This document shows, piece after piece, positions 18,008 through 26,721 of a stretch of 64,000 bases of DNA. The notes below the pieces were generated by a model that was given only the letters and a program-made list of their open reading frames with translations, was not told the origin of the DNA and did not search any database. Source of the stretch: Leptothrix discophora (GTDB lineage Bacteria; Pseudomonadota; Gammaproteobacteria; Burkholderiales; Burkholderiaceae_C); NCBI RefSeq assembly GCF_030705305.1, contig NZ_JAUZEE010000009.1:109636-173635 (forward strand). The letters run 5' to 3'. Every line of letters starts with the position of its first letter. Within the stretch, counting starts at the first letter, position 1. The position numbers and the translations under genes are program-made.

Positions 18008-18028
18008 CGCGGCGCGCATCGCGCCGCG
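18008..18028 (+). promoter_or_regulatory. Strong hairpin between cytochrome and porin genes
   Basis: CGCGGCGCG, loop CAT, CGCGCCGCG: a perfect nine-pair stem seven bases after the stop codon of the cytochrome gene. There is no T-run, so it is unlikely to be an intrinsic terminator. It may protect the upstream mRNA from 3' decay and so raise cytochrome over porin expression; this is inference. Confidence 0.5.
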
Positions 18029-18080
18029 TCGACCAGAACCGCACAAGCACCTGACAAGAACGACAGCAAGGACCTGAACC

Positions 18081-20546
18081 GTGATCCATCGCCCCGACCC
18101 GACCCGAGCGCTCGCGCCGCTGGCCCTGGCCTGTGTGGCGGCCTGCCTGACGCTGGCCCCGTCCGTTGCCCGGGCCCAGCTGCTCGACGATCTGGAGCTG
18201 CGCCGCGAGGGTGCGGACGCGATCGTGCAGGTGCGCTTGCTGACGCCGGTGCGCTACGGCCGCAGCGTGAGCACGCGCAACGGCGACCTGTTCCAGGTCT
18301 ACTTCGACGCGCCCGACCTGCGCGACGCGACGATCCAGCCCAGCCAGCGCCGCCTGGAAGCCAGCAACGGCCTGCCGGCCCTGACGGTCAACGAGGAGCC
18401 GCTGCTGGGCAGCCTGACGCAGCGCAAGCTGGTGGTGCGGGTCGACCCCGCCGTGCGCCTGCGGGTGCGCAGCGGCCGCGACAACCGCAGCATCGAGCTG
18501 GTGCTGCCGGGGCTGGGCCCGAAGGTCCGCACGGCGGGCGCGGCGCCGGTGCCTGCGCCCGCACCGGCCACCGTGACGCCGGCCGCGCCGACCCCGGCCG
18601 GCGTCACGGTGATCGTGCTGCAAAGCTCGACCGACCCGAACCTGCGGCTCGAGATGCCGATCCCGAAGCAGCTGCAGTCGCTCGACCTCACCACCACCAC
18701 GCGCGTGGTCGACGGCGTGACGCGCCACGAGCTGCAGCTCGGTCCCTTCGCCGATCCGGCCGAGGCCCGCCGCGCGCTGGAGATCCTGCGTCCGCGTTTC
18801 CCGGCCGCGACGCTGGCGACCGTGATGCCCGCGCCAGCCACCGCCGGCAGCGCCGGCACGCCCGTGGACGTCGAGGCCAGTGCCGCCGCCTTGCTGGCCG
18901 AGGCCCGGGCTGCCAACAACGCCCGCGACAACGCCACCGCGCTGGACCGCCTGAACCGCTTGCTGGACCTGCCGCCGAACCGGTCCAGCCGCGAGGCCCA
19001 GGAGCTGATCGGCCTGGTGCGGCTCAACGCCGGCGACACGGCGCGGGCGCGGCGCGAGTTCGAGACCTTCCTGAAGCTCTACCCGACCGGCCCGGACAGC
19101 CAGCGCGTCACCACCCGCCTGGCGGCGCTGCCGCCCGAAGCCGCCGCGCAGGCCGAGACACCGCGCAAGCAGGCCGCCACGACGACGGTCAACGGCTCGG
19201 CCGGCCTGTACTACTACGGCGGCCAGTCCAAGATCCGCTCGGAAGAGTTCCGCGACTCGCCGATCAGCGGCCTGCCCGAGCTGGTCCAGAACCCGACGCT
19301 GACCGGCACCGACCAGCGGCTGGCGATCGGCACCTTCGACCTCAATTACCGCCACCGCAGCGCCGAGCAGGACCTGCGCTTCGTCTTCCGCGACAGCTAC
19401 AGCGCCGACCTGATGCCCGGCCGGGCCGACCGAAACAGGCTGTCGGCGCTGTACGTGGACCACAAGTCCTTCGAGCGCGGCACCAGCATCCGGCTGGGTC
19501 GGCAGTCGCCCAACGGCGGCGGCGTGCTCGGCCGCTTCGACGGCGCCACCGCCGGCTACACCTTCATGCCGAAGTGGAAGGTCAACGCGGTGGCCGGCCG
19601 TCCGACCGACAAGCTGCAGCAGACCAAGCGCTACTTCGGCGGCCTGTCGGTCGATGCCGACGCGCTGGCACCGAGCGTGTCGGGCAGCCTCTACGCGATC
19701 CAGCAGAACATCGACGGCCAGATCGACCGCCGTGCCATCGGCAGCGACCTGCGCTACTTCAGCGGCGGCACCTTCGTGTCCGGCTCGCTGGACTACGACA
19801 CCGTCATGCGCGCCGTCAACATCGCGGCGCTGCAGGGCACCTGGCAGGACATCGACGCCAACGGCAACGCCGGCACGACCGTCAACTTCCTGCTCGACCG
19901 GCGCGCCCAGCCGATGCTGATGCTGGGCAACGCGCTGTTCTTCCAGGACCCGAACGGCGCCGCGGTGCCGGTGCGCCTGAGCGACGCGCTGGCGCTGCGC
20001 GACATCGAGATGCTGCGCAGCTCCGTGCGCACCACCACCGCCTACGCCAACCAGGCCCAGCTGGGCGTGACCACGCCGCTGGACGAGCGCTGGCAGGTCG
20101 GCGGCGACCTGCGCATGACGCGGGTCGGCGCGATCGAGGCGGTGCCCTCGCTGGCGCTGCCCGCGCAGCCGGCCACCGGCAACATCTGGAGCCTGGGCGG
20201 CCAGCTGATCGGCAGCAACCTCTACTCGGTGCGCGACACCCACGTCTTCAACGTGACCGCCCAGCGCGGCCCGAGCTTCAGCGGCCTGCTGTTCATGTAC
20301 AACAACCTGTCGGCGCTCAACGAGCTGTGGAGCGTCGAGCCGTCGCTGCAGGTCTATCGCCAGAGCAACGACAACGGCCTCAAGCTCGACCGCATCAAGC
20401 CCGGCCTGCGCGTGACCTGGCGGGTCGACCCGGCCGTCACGCTGGAGTCGGCCGCCGACTACGAGATCAGCCGGATCACCACGACCACAGGCAACGAGAA
20501 TACGAACCGCGTGTTCTATTACCTGGGCGGTCGTTATGACTTCTGA
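18081..20546 (+). CDS. Outer-membrane beta-barrel protein with periplasmic TPR-like region
   Basis: An 821-residue exported protein (signal peptide to about residue 33, ARAQ). Residues 35-155 form a beta-rich periplasmic part. It is followed by a Pro/Ala linker, a SPOR/FimV-like segment (LGPFADPAEARRALEILRPRFP) and TPR-like helices around 275-345 (ALDRLNRLLDL, ARREFETFLKLYPTGPDSQRV). From about 365 to the end, alternating aromatic strands and a terminal Phe (YYLGGRYDF) indicate an outer-membrane barrel. No family name is recognised. Placed right after two giant cytochromes, it may be the sleeve or exporter that lets electrons or the cytochrome cross the outer membrane, analogous to but not clearly homologous with MtrB. 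It overlaps ccmA by 11 bases. Confidence 0.75.
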   Translation: MIHRPDPTRALAPLALACVAACLTLAPSVARAQLLDDLELRREGADAIVQVRLLTPVRYGRSVSTRNGDLFQVYFDAPDLRDATIQPSQRRLEASNGLPALTVNEEPLLGSLTQRKLVVRVDPAVRLRVRSGRDNRSIELVLPGLGPKVRTAGAAPVPAPAPATVTPAAPTPAGVTVIVLQSSTDPNLRLEMPIPKQLQSLDLTTTTRVVDGVTRHELQLGPFADPAEARRALEILRPRFPAATLATVMPAPATAGSAGTPVDVEASAAALLAEARAANNARDNATALDRLNRLLDLPPNRSSREAQELIGLVRLNAGDTARARREFETFLKLYPTGPDSQRVTTRLAALPPEAAAQAETPRKQAATTTVNGSAGLYYYGGQSKIRSEEFRDSPISGLPELVQNPTLTGTDQRLAIGTFDLNYRHRSAEQDLRFVFRDSYSADLMPGRADRNRLSALYVDHKSFERGTSIRLGRQSPNGGGVLGRFDGATAGYTFMPKWKVNAVAGRPTDKLQQTKRYFGGLSVDADALAPSVSGSLYAIQQNIDGQIDRRAIGSDLRYFSGGTFVSGSLDYDTVMRAVNIAALQGTWQDIDANGNAGTTVNFLLDRRAQPMLMLGNALFFQDPNGAAVPVRLSDALALRDIEMLRSSVRTTTAYANQAQLGVTTPLDERWQVGGDLRMTRVGAIEAVPSLALPAQPATGNIWSLGGQLIGSNLYSVRDTHVFNVTAQRGPSFSGLLFMYNNLSALNELWSVEPSLQVYRQSNDNGLKLDRIKPGLRVTWRVDPAVTLESAADYEISRITTTTGNENTNRVFYYLGGRYDF

Positions 20547-21228
20547 TCCCGCGGCGCCGCTCGAGGCCCGCGACCTGGCCTGCCGACGTGGCGAGCGCAA
20601 GCTCTTCGGCGGCCTGAACCTGTCCCTGCGGCCCGGTCGGCTGGTCTGGCTGCGGGCCGACAACGGCCGCGGCAAGACCAGCCTGCTGCGCCTGCTGGCC
20701 GGCCTGGCCGCGCCGGATGCCGGCGAGGTCCACGCGGGTGGCCTGCCGGTGCGCCGCGCCGCCGCCGCCGGCCGCGCGCCGCTCTACATCGGCCATGCCA
20801 ACGCGCTGAAGGACGACCTCAGCGCGGCCGAGACGCTGGCCTTCACCGCGCGCCTGCATGGCCGCGTCGCCGCCGCCGATCCGCAGGCGGCGCCGGTGCG
20901 TGCCGCGCTGACGCGCATGGGCATGGCGCAGCGGCTGGACGCACCGGTGCGCACGCTGTCGCAAGGCCAGCGCCGCCGCATCGCGCTGGCCCGCCTGGCG
21001 CTGGAGAGCGCGCCGCTGCCCTGGATCCTCGACGAGCCCTACGACGCGCTCGACAGCGCCGGCATCGCCGCGCTGGACGGCCTGCTGGGCGAGCACGTCG
21101 CGCGCGGCGGCTGCGCCATCCTGACCAGCCACCAGGCGCTGGCCGCGAGTGCGCCGCCGGCCGAGACGCTGTGGCTGACCCGCACCGGACTGGAATCCCG
21201 CCCGGCGGCCACGGAGGCCGCGCCATGA
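20536..21228 (+). CDS. ccmA: Heme exporter ATP-binding protein CcmA
   Basis: ATPase of the CcmABCD complex that releases holo-CcmE. A 230-residue ABC protein with Walker A region ADNGRGKTS (residues 41-49), signature LSQGQRRRIALARL and Walker B WILDEPYDALD. The first glycine of the Walker A consensus is Ala41, a mild departure. The start lies inside the end of the porin gene (11-base overlap), so translation is coupled to the cytochrome/porin genes rather than beginning a separate operon. Its stop overlaps the ccmB start (ATGA). Confidence 0.93.
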   Translation: MTSDPAAPLEARDLACRRGERKLFGGLNLSLRPGRLVWLRADNGRGKTSLLRLLAGLAAPDAGEVHAGGLPVRRAAAAGRAPLYIGHANALKDDLSAAETLAFTARLHGRVAAADPQAAPVRAALTRMGMAQRLDAPVRTLSQGQRRRIALARLALESAPLPWILDEPYDALDSAGIAALDGLLGEHVARGGCAILTSHQALAASAPPAETLWLTRTGLESRPAATEAAP

Positions 21229-21965
21229 GCGCCGCGCTGTCACGGGTCGCACCGGCGGACGGTGCCGACGCGGCCGACCTGTCCGCTGCCGCGCCGCTGC
21301 TGGGCACGCTGGCCGCGCTGGTCCTGCGCGACCTGAGGCTGGCCGCGCGCCGGCGCAGCGAGGCGACGCTGCCGATCGTCTTCTTCATCGTCGCGGTGGG
21401 CCTGTTCCCGCTCGGGGTCGGGCCGGAGCCGCAGACGCTGCGCCAGATCGCACCCGGCGTGGTCTGGGTCTGCGCGCTGCTGGCGGCGATGCTGTCGGTC
21501 AACTCGCTCTATGCCGGTGACCATGCCGACGGCACGCTGGAGCAGCTGCTGCTGTGCGGTCAGCCGCTGGCCGGCGTGGCGCTGGCGCGTTCGCTGTCGC
21601 ACTGGCTGCTGACGGGCCTGCCGCTGGTGGTCGTCGCGCCGCTGTTCGGGCTGATGTTCGACCTGTCGGCCGAAGGCATTGGCGCGCTGGTGCTGGGCCT
21701 GCTGATGGGCACGCCGGTGCTGAGCCTGCTGGGCAATGTCGGCGCGGCGCTGACGCTGGGCCTGCGCAGCGGCGGCATGCTGGTCTTCCTGCTGGTGCTG
21801 CCGTTGGCGGTGCCGGTGCTGATCTTCGGCACCGGCGCGGTCGGTGCGGTCGAGACCGGCCTGTCGCCGCAGCCGCATTACGCGCTGCTGGGCGCGCTGC
21901 TGATCGCGACCACCGGCCTGGCCCCGCTGGCCAGCGCGGCGGCGCTGCGGATCTCGACCGAGTGA
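21225..21965 (+). CDS. ccmB: Heme exporter membrane protein CcmB
   Basis: Membrane subunit partnering CcmA. 246 residues with six hydrophobic segments (for example TLPIVFFIVAVGLFPLGVG and HWLLTGLPLVVVAPLFGLMF). ACGGAGG lies just upstream of the ATG, which overlaps the ccmA stop. It carries about 25 extra N-terminal residues rich in Ala and Asp compared with the usual length near 220. A gap of 192 bases follows before ccmC. Confidence 0.93.
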   Translation: MSAALSRVAPADGADAADLSAAAPLLGTLAALVLRDLRLAARRRSEATLPIVFFIVAVGLFPLGVGPEPQTLRQIAPGVVWVCALLAAMLSVNSLYAGDHADGTLEQLLLCGQPLAGVALARSLSHWLLTGLPLVVVAPLFGLMFDLSAEGIGALVLGLLMGTPVLSLLGNVGAALTLGLRSGGMLVFLLVLPLAVPVLIFGTGAVGAVETGLSPQPHYALLGALLIATTGLAPLASAAALRISTE

Positions 21966-22157
21966 ACCAGCGCCCGTCGGTGCGAGGCGCGCAATCCACC
22001 TTCGCCTGTGCCCGTCAAGCGCCTGCGTCAAATCGCTGCATGTGCAGCCTGAGAGAATGCTGAAGGGGGTAGCGGACTGCCGCATCGGCAGGAACTCCCG
22101 CCCCCGCACCGACTCCGACGGCAGCCCTGTCGTCCGATCCACACACTGAACCAGCCG

Positions 22158-22919
22158 ATGCAAAACTGGCGTCTCTTCACCTTTGCCGCACCGTCGCGCT
22201 TCTATGCGCTGACCGGCGCGCTGCTGCCCTGGCTCTGGGCTGTCACGATCGGCCTGGCGCTGGCGGGGCTCTACATCGGCTTCATCGTTGCGCCGACGGA
22301 CGCGACCCAGGGCGAGGCCTACCGGATCATCTACATCCACGTGCCCGCGGCCTGGGTCTCGATGGTGCTGTACCTCGCGATGGCCTTCTGGGCCGCGATC
22401 GGCTGGGCCTTCAACGCCCGGCTGGCCTCGATGGTGGCGCGCGCCATCGCCCCGACCGGTGCGCTGCTGACCTTCCTGGCGCTGTGGACCGGCGCGCTGT
22501 GGGGCAAGCCGACGTGGGGCACCTGGTGGGTCTGGGACGCCCGGCTGACCTCCGAATTCATCCTGCTGCTGCTGTACCTCGGCTACATGGCCCTGGTGGC
22601 GGCGATCGACGACACCCGCCGGGCCGACCGGGCCGGCGCGCTGCTGGCGGTGGTCGGTGCGGTCAACGTGCCGATCATCTATTTCTCGGTCAAGTGGTGG
22701 AACACGCTGCACCAGGGCGCCACGGTCAGCATGACCGCCGCACCCAAGATGGCCGAGACCATGCTGCAGGGCATGCTGCTGATGAGCCTGGCCTTCTGGG
22801 CCTATGCCTTCGCGGTGGTGTTCTCGCGCACCCGGGCGCTGATCCTCGAACGCGAGCGCGACACCGCCTGGGTCGGCGAGCTGTGTGGCCGCCCGGCCGC
22901 CGGCACGGCCGCGTCCTGA
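22158..22919 (+). CDS. ccmC: Heme-handling protein CcmC
   Basis: Inner-membrane heme-handling protein of the HHP family that loads heme onto CcmE. 253 residues, six transmembrane segments. The tryptophan-rich heme-binding segment WGTWWVWDARLTSE lies near residue 120, flanked by the ligand histidines in YIHVPAAW and WNTLHQG. The 192 bases in front contain an inverted repeat GCTGCA-TG-TGCAGC (22035-22048), so a secondary promoter for ccmC onward is possible. Its C-terminus is about 20 residues longer than usual. Confidence 0.95.
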   Translation: MQNWRLFTFAAPSRFYALTGALLPWLWAVTIGLALAGLYIGFIVAPTDATQGEAYRIIYIHVPAAWVSMVLYLAMAFWAAIGWAFNARLASMVARAIAPTGALLTFLALWTGALWGKPTWGTWWVWDARLTSEFILLLLYLGYMALVAAIDDTRRADRAGALLAVVGAVNVPIIYFSVKWWNTLHQGATVSMTAAPKMAETMLQGMLLMSLAFWAYAFAVVFSRTRALILERERDTAWVGELCGRPAAGTAAS

Positions 22920-22965
22920 ACCCTGAACCCTGAACCTGTCACCCCGATCTCGACACGGACACCCG

Positions 22966-23121
22966 ATGAAAGACTTCTGGTCCATGGGCGGCTACGGCCT
23001 CTATGTGTGGGGCTCCTACGCGGTCTGCGCCGCGGTGATGCTGCTTGAACCCTGGCTGGCGCGACAGCGCCAGCGCCGCGCGCTGCAGGCCGCGGCACGA
23101 CCGATCGATGAGGAGATCTGA
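22966..23121 (+). CDS. ccmD: Heme exporter protein CcmD
   Basis: A 51-residue small membrane protein that stabilises CcmABC-CcmE. It begins MKDFWSMGGYGLYVWGSYAV, the typical CcmD start with one transmembrane segment. A basic tail follows (LARQRQRRALQAAARPIDEEI). It is located exactly between ccmC and ccmE; the AGGAG for ccmE lies within its last codons. It was found by reading the gap, as it is short. Confidence 0.9.
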   Translation: MKDFWSMGGYGLYVWGSYAVCAAVMLLEPWLARQRQRRALQAAARPIDEEI

Positions 23122-23124
23122 TCC

Positions 23125-23586
23125 ATGAAACCCCGTCACAAGCGGCTGGCGATTGCCGGCGGCGTGCTGGTCGCCGTTGGTGCCGTCGCGGCACTGGTGC
23201 TCAGCGCCTTCGAGAGCAACCTCGTCTTCTTCTACTCGCCCAGCCAGGTCGTCGCCAAGGAGGTCCCGGACGGCCGCACCTTCCGGCTCGGCGGCATGGT
23301 CGAGACCGGCAGCGTCCAGCGTGAGGGCGTCAAGGTCAGCTTCGTTGTCACCGACACGGTGCAGAAGGTGCCGGTGACCTACGAAGGCATCCTTCCCGAC
23401 CTGTTCAAGGAAGGCAAGGGCGTGGTCGCCCAGGGCACCGTGCAGGCCGGCGTGTTCCAGGCCCGCGAGGTGCTGGCCAAGCACGACGAGAACTACATGC
23501 CGCCCGAGGCGGCCGAGGCCCTCAAGCGGGCCAAGGAAGGTGGACAGATGCAGAGTTCGCAAGCCGGCAAGGGAGCCCAGCCATGA
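23125..23586 (+). CDS. ccmE: Cytochrome c-type heme chaperone CcmE
   Basis: Periplasmic chaperone that binds heme covalently before transfer to apocytochromes. 153 residues with an N-terminal anchor (about 9-27) and an OB-fold. The heme-binding HxxxY is His120 and Tyr124 ([12 protein letters not shown]). AGGAG is well placed before the ATG. The stop overlaps ccmF (ATGA). No sign of damage. Confidence 0.96.
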   Translation: MKPRHKRLAIAGGVLVAVGAVAALVLSAFESNLVFFYSPSQVVAKEVPDGRTFRLGGMVETGSVQREGVKVSFVVTDTVQKVPVTYEGILPDLFKEGKGVVAQGTVQAGVFQAREVLAKHDENYMPPEAAEALKRAKEGGQMQSSQAGKGAQP

Positions 23587-25577
23587 TCAGCTACGCCGAA
23601 CTCGGGCACATCCTGCTTTGGATCGCGCTGGGCGTGTCCCTGGTGCTGGGCACCGTGCCGCTGGCGGGCGCCCAGAAGAACCGGGCCGACTGGATGGCGC
23701 TGGCCCGCCCCGCCACCAACCTCCTGTTCGTGCTGGTGCTGGGTGCCTTCGTCTGCCTCGGCGTCGGTTTCGTCACGCACGATTTCTCGATCATCTACGT
23801 CGCCAGCAACTCCAACAGCGCGCTGCCGCTGCCCTACCGCATCGCCGGCATCTGGGGTGGCCATGAAGGCTCGCTGCTGCTGTGGATGCTGATGCTGGCG
23901 GGCTGGATGCTGGCCGTGGCCCGCTTCAGCCGCGACCTGCCCATGCCGGTGCTGGCGCGCATCCTGGCCGTCATGGGCCTGGTCTCGGTGGGCTTCCTGG
24001 CCTTCACGCTGCTGACCTCCAACCCCTTCGACCGCCTGTGGCCGCCGGCCCCCGATGGCCGCGACCTGAACCCGCTGCTGCAGGACCCGGGCATGGTCAT
24101 CCACCCGCCGATGCTCTACATGGGCTATGTCGGCTTCGCGGTGGCCTTCGCCTTCGCCATCGCCGCGCTGATCGGCGGCAACCTCGACGCGCAATGGGCC
24201 CGCTGGACGCGGCCCTGGACCACGGTGGCCTGGATGTTCCTGACCATCGGCATCGCGCTGGGTTCGTGGTGGGCCTACTACGAGCTGGGCTGGGGCGGCT
24301 GGTGGTTCTGGGACCCGGTCGAGAACGCCTCGTTCATGCCCTGGCTGGTCGGCACCGCGCTGATCCACTCGCTGGCGGTGACCGAGAAGCGCGGCAGCTT
24401 CAAGAACTGGACCGTGCTGCTGGCGATCATCGCGTTCTCGCTGTCGCTGGTCGGCACCTTCCTGGTCCGCTCGGGCGTGCTGTCCTCGGTGCATGCCTTC
24501 GCGACCGACCCGGCGCGCGGCCTGTTCATCCTGGGCTTCCTGGTGATCGTGATCGGCGCGTCGCTGACGCTCTACGCCTGGCGCGCCCCGAGCGTCGGCC
24601 TGGGCGCGCGCTTCGGCCTGCTGTCGCGCGAGACCCTGCTGCTGGGCAACAACGTGATGCTGGTCGTCGCGATGGCCGCCGTGCTGCTGGGCACGCTCTA
24701 CCCGCTGCTGCTGGACGCCCTGAACCTCGGCAAGATCTCCGTCGGCCCGCCGTACTTCGACACCGTCTTCGTGCCGCTGATGATCCCGGTGATCTTCCTG
24801 ATGGGCGTCGGCCCGATGACACGCTGGAAGCAGGCCGAGTTGCCCGACCTGGCGCGCCGCCTGCGCTGGGCCGCCGTCGTGGCCTTGCTCGGCGGGCTGG
24901 GCAGCGGCTGGTGGGCCGGCCGCATCGGCCTGATGTCGAGCATCGGCCTGGCGCTGGCCTGGTGGGTTGCCGCCAGCGTCGCCACCGACCTGTGGGAAAA
25001 GATCCGCCCGCTGCCGGGCGTGGCCACGATGGGCCAGCGCCTGCGCCAGGTCCAGCGCGCCACGGTCGGCATGATGGTCGCGCACCTGGGCGTCGCGGCC
25101 TTCATCTTCGGCGTGACGATGGTGCGCACCTACGAGGTCGAGCGCGACGTCAAGATGAATCTGGGCGACACCACCACCGTGGCCGGCTACACCTTCACCT
25201 TCCTGGGCGTGCGAGAGGTGCCGGGCCCGAACTACACCGCCGTACAGGGCCAGATCAAGGTCACGCACGAGGGCAGCGACGAGAAGCTGACCGAGATGTA
25301 CCCGGAGAAGCGCGTCTACCGCGTGCAGCGCAACCCGATGACCGAGGCCGCGATCGAGGCCGGCCTGGCGCGCGATCTCTACGTCTCGCTCGGCGAGCCG
25401 GTCGACAACAACGATGCCTGGATCGTGCGGATCTACGTCAAGCCCTTCGTCGACTGGATCTGGATGGGCTGCTTCGTGATGGCGCTGGGTGGCCTCTTGG
25501 CCGCGACCGATCGCCGCTACCGCCGCAAGGTTGCCGCGACGGCGGCGCAGAACGCGGCCGAAGGGGTCTCCGCATGA
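23583..25577 (+). CDS. ccmF: Cytochrome c heme lyase subunit CcmF
   Basis: Large membrane subunit of the CcmFGH(I) holocytochrome c synthase. 664 residues with about 14 hydrophobic segments and the WWD segment [20 protein letters not shown] near residue 240. Histidines occur in the conserved loops ([23 protein letters not shown]). Length and motif order match the family. The gene is tightly coupled at both ends by four-base overlaps with ccmE and ccmG. Confidence 0.96.
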   Translation: MISYAELGHILLWIALGVSLVLGTVPLAGAQKNRADWMALARPATNLLFVLVLGAFVCLGVGFVTHDFSIIYVASNSNSALPLPYRIAGIWGGHEGSLLLWMLMLAGWMLAVARFSRDLPMPVLARILAVMGLVSVGFLAFTLLTSNPFDRLWPPAPDGRDLNPLLQDPGMVIHPPMLYMGYVGFAVAFAFAIAALIGGNLDAQWARWTRPWTTVAWMFLTIGIALGSWWAYYELGWGGWWFWDPVENASFMPWLVGTALIHSLAVTEKRGSFKNWTVLLAIIAFSLSLVGTFLVRSGVLSSVHAFATDPARGLFILGFLVIVIGASLTLYAWRAPSVGLGARFGLLSRETLLLGNNVMLVVAMAAVLLGTLYPLLLDALNLGKISVGPPYFDTVFVPLMIPVIFLMGVGPMTRWKQAELPDLARRLRWAAVVALLGGLGSGWWAGRIGLMSSIGLALAWWVAASVATDLWEKIRPLPGVATMGQRLRQVQRATVGMMVAHLGVAAFIFGVTMVRTYEVERDVKMNLGDTTTVAGYTFTFLGVREVPGPNYTAVQGQIKVTHEGSDEKLTEMYPEKRVYRVQRNPMTEAAIEAGLARDLYVSLGEPVDNNDAWIVRIYVKPFVDWIWMGCFVMALGGLLAATDRRYRRKVAATAAQNAAEGVSA

Positions 25578-26110
25578 ACCGCAAGATGCTGCGCTTCCTG
25601 CTGCCGCTGGGCCTGTTCCTGGTCATCGCCGCCTTCCTGGGCGTCGGCCTGAACCGCGATCCGCGCGAGGTGCCGTCGCCGCTGATCGGCAAGCCCGCGC
25701 CCGAGTTCCAGCTCGCCACGCTGGCCGATCCGGGCAAGGCCATCGGCCGCGCCGACCTGCTCGGCCAGGTCTGGATGCTCAACGTCTGGGCCTCCTGGTG
25801 CGTGGCCTGCCGCGAGGAGCATCCGCTGCTGGTCCAGTACAGCCAGCAGAAGCGCCTGCCGATCTACGGCCTGAACTACAAGGACCAGCGTGCCGACGGC
25901 CAGCAGTGGCTGGCCCAGTTCGGCAACCCGTACACCGAGTCGCTGCATGACCTGAACGGTCGTGTCGGCCTGGACTTCGGCGTCTACGGCGTGCCCGAGA
26001 CCTTCATCATCGACCGCGAGGGCGTGGTGCGCTTCAAGCACATCGGCCCGCTCACCCCGCAGGTGATCCGCGAGCGCATCGAACCCCTGCTGAAGTCCCT
26101 CAATGCCTGA
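25574..26110 (+). CDS. ccmG: Thiol:disulfide interchange protein CcmG/DsbE
   Basis: Periplasmic membrane-anchored thioredoxin-like reductant for apocytochrome cysteines. 178 residues: anchor at about 7-26, then a thioredoxin fold with active site WCVAC (Cys76, Cys79) and the cis-Pro in GVYGVPETFII. With 49 heme-attachment sites encoded just upstream, the demand on this step would be heavy. It overlaps ccmF at the start and ccmH by eight bases at the end. Confidence 0.95.
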   Translation: MNRKMLRFLLPLGLFLVIAAFLGVGLNRDPREVPSPLIGKPAPEFQLATLADPGKAIGRADLLGQVWMLNVWASWCVACREEHPLLVQYSQQKRLPIYGLNYKDQRADGQQWLAQFGNPYTESLHDLNGRVGLDFGVYGVPETFIIDREGVVRFKHIGPLTPQVIRERIEPLLKSLNA

Positions 26111-26642
26111 TCGACTGTCCCACCTGCGGTCCTGGCGCAGCGCCTTCGCCGCGCTCGTGCTGGCCTGCACCGTCATGCTGCCGGCCGCCCGTGCGGCCGA
26201 GGCCCTGCCCGCGGTCGCCGACCCCGAGCTCGAGCGCCGCATGCTCCAGATCACCGCCGAGCTGCGCTGCCTGGTCTGCCAGAACCAGACCGTGGCCGAC
26301 TCCCATGCCGGCCTGGCCGACGACCTGCGCCAGCAGGTCCGCGAGATGCTCCACAAGGGCGCCAGCAACGAAGAGATCATTGCCTTCATGACCGCGCGCT
26401 ACGGCGACTTCGTGCTTTACCGCCCGCCGGTCAAGCCGACCACGGTGCTGCTGTGGGTCGGTCCGGCGGTGCTGATGGTCGGTGGGCTGGTGGCGCTGAT
26501 CGTCGTGCTGCGCCGTCGCAGCCGCATGCCCGCCGAGGCCTTCGAGCCCGACGAGGACGATCTGGCCGAGGCCGCCCGCGCCGCAGCGGGCGCCGACCCT
26601 GCCGAGGCGTCCGCCGCTGCCGCGGCCACCCCGCGCGCCTGA
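26103..26642 (+). CDS. ccmH: Cytochrome c-type biogenesis protein CcmH
   Basis: Membrane-anchored thiol-redox protein of the heme ligation complex. 179 residues: signal peptide to about 32, conserved LRCLVCQNQT with Cys56 and Cys59, a transmembrane segment near 117-138, then an acidic, Ala-rich cytoplasmic tail. This is the short CcmH form; the TPR portion is encoded separately by the next gene, as usual outside enterobacteria. Confidence 0.95.
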   Translation: MPDRLSHLRSWRSAFAALVLACTVMLPAARAAEALPAVADPELERRMLQITAELRCLVCQNQTVADSHAGLADDLRQQVREMLHKGASNEEIIAFMTARYGDFVLYRPPVKPTTVLLWVGPAVLMVGGLVALIVVLRRRSRMPAEAFEPDEDDLAEAARAAAGADPAEASAAAAATPRA

Positions 26643-26721
26643 ACCTTCCGATGCCTGCGGCCCGCCCTGCCGGGTGGCCGCGTCCCCGACTTCCTCACGC
26701 CCGTCCGGGCCGATCGCCTCC

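Noticed and set aside
18008..18028. Hairpin as transcription terminator ending the cytochrome operon
   Set aside because: No T-run follows and the porin gene continues on the same strand, itself overlapping ccmA; an mRNA-stabilising role is more likely.
15734..18046. Long minus-strand open frame opposite the 25-site cytochrome
   Set aside because: Its Val/Ala/Gly repeats are simply the complement of the heme-module repeats; no start signal or domain.
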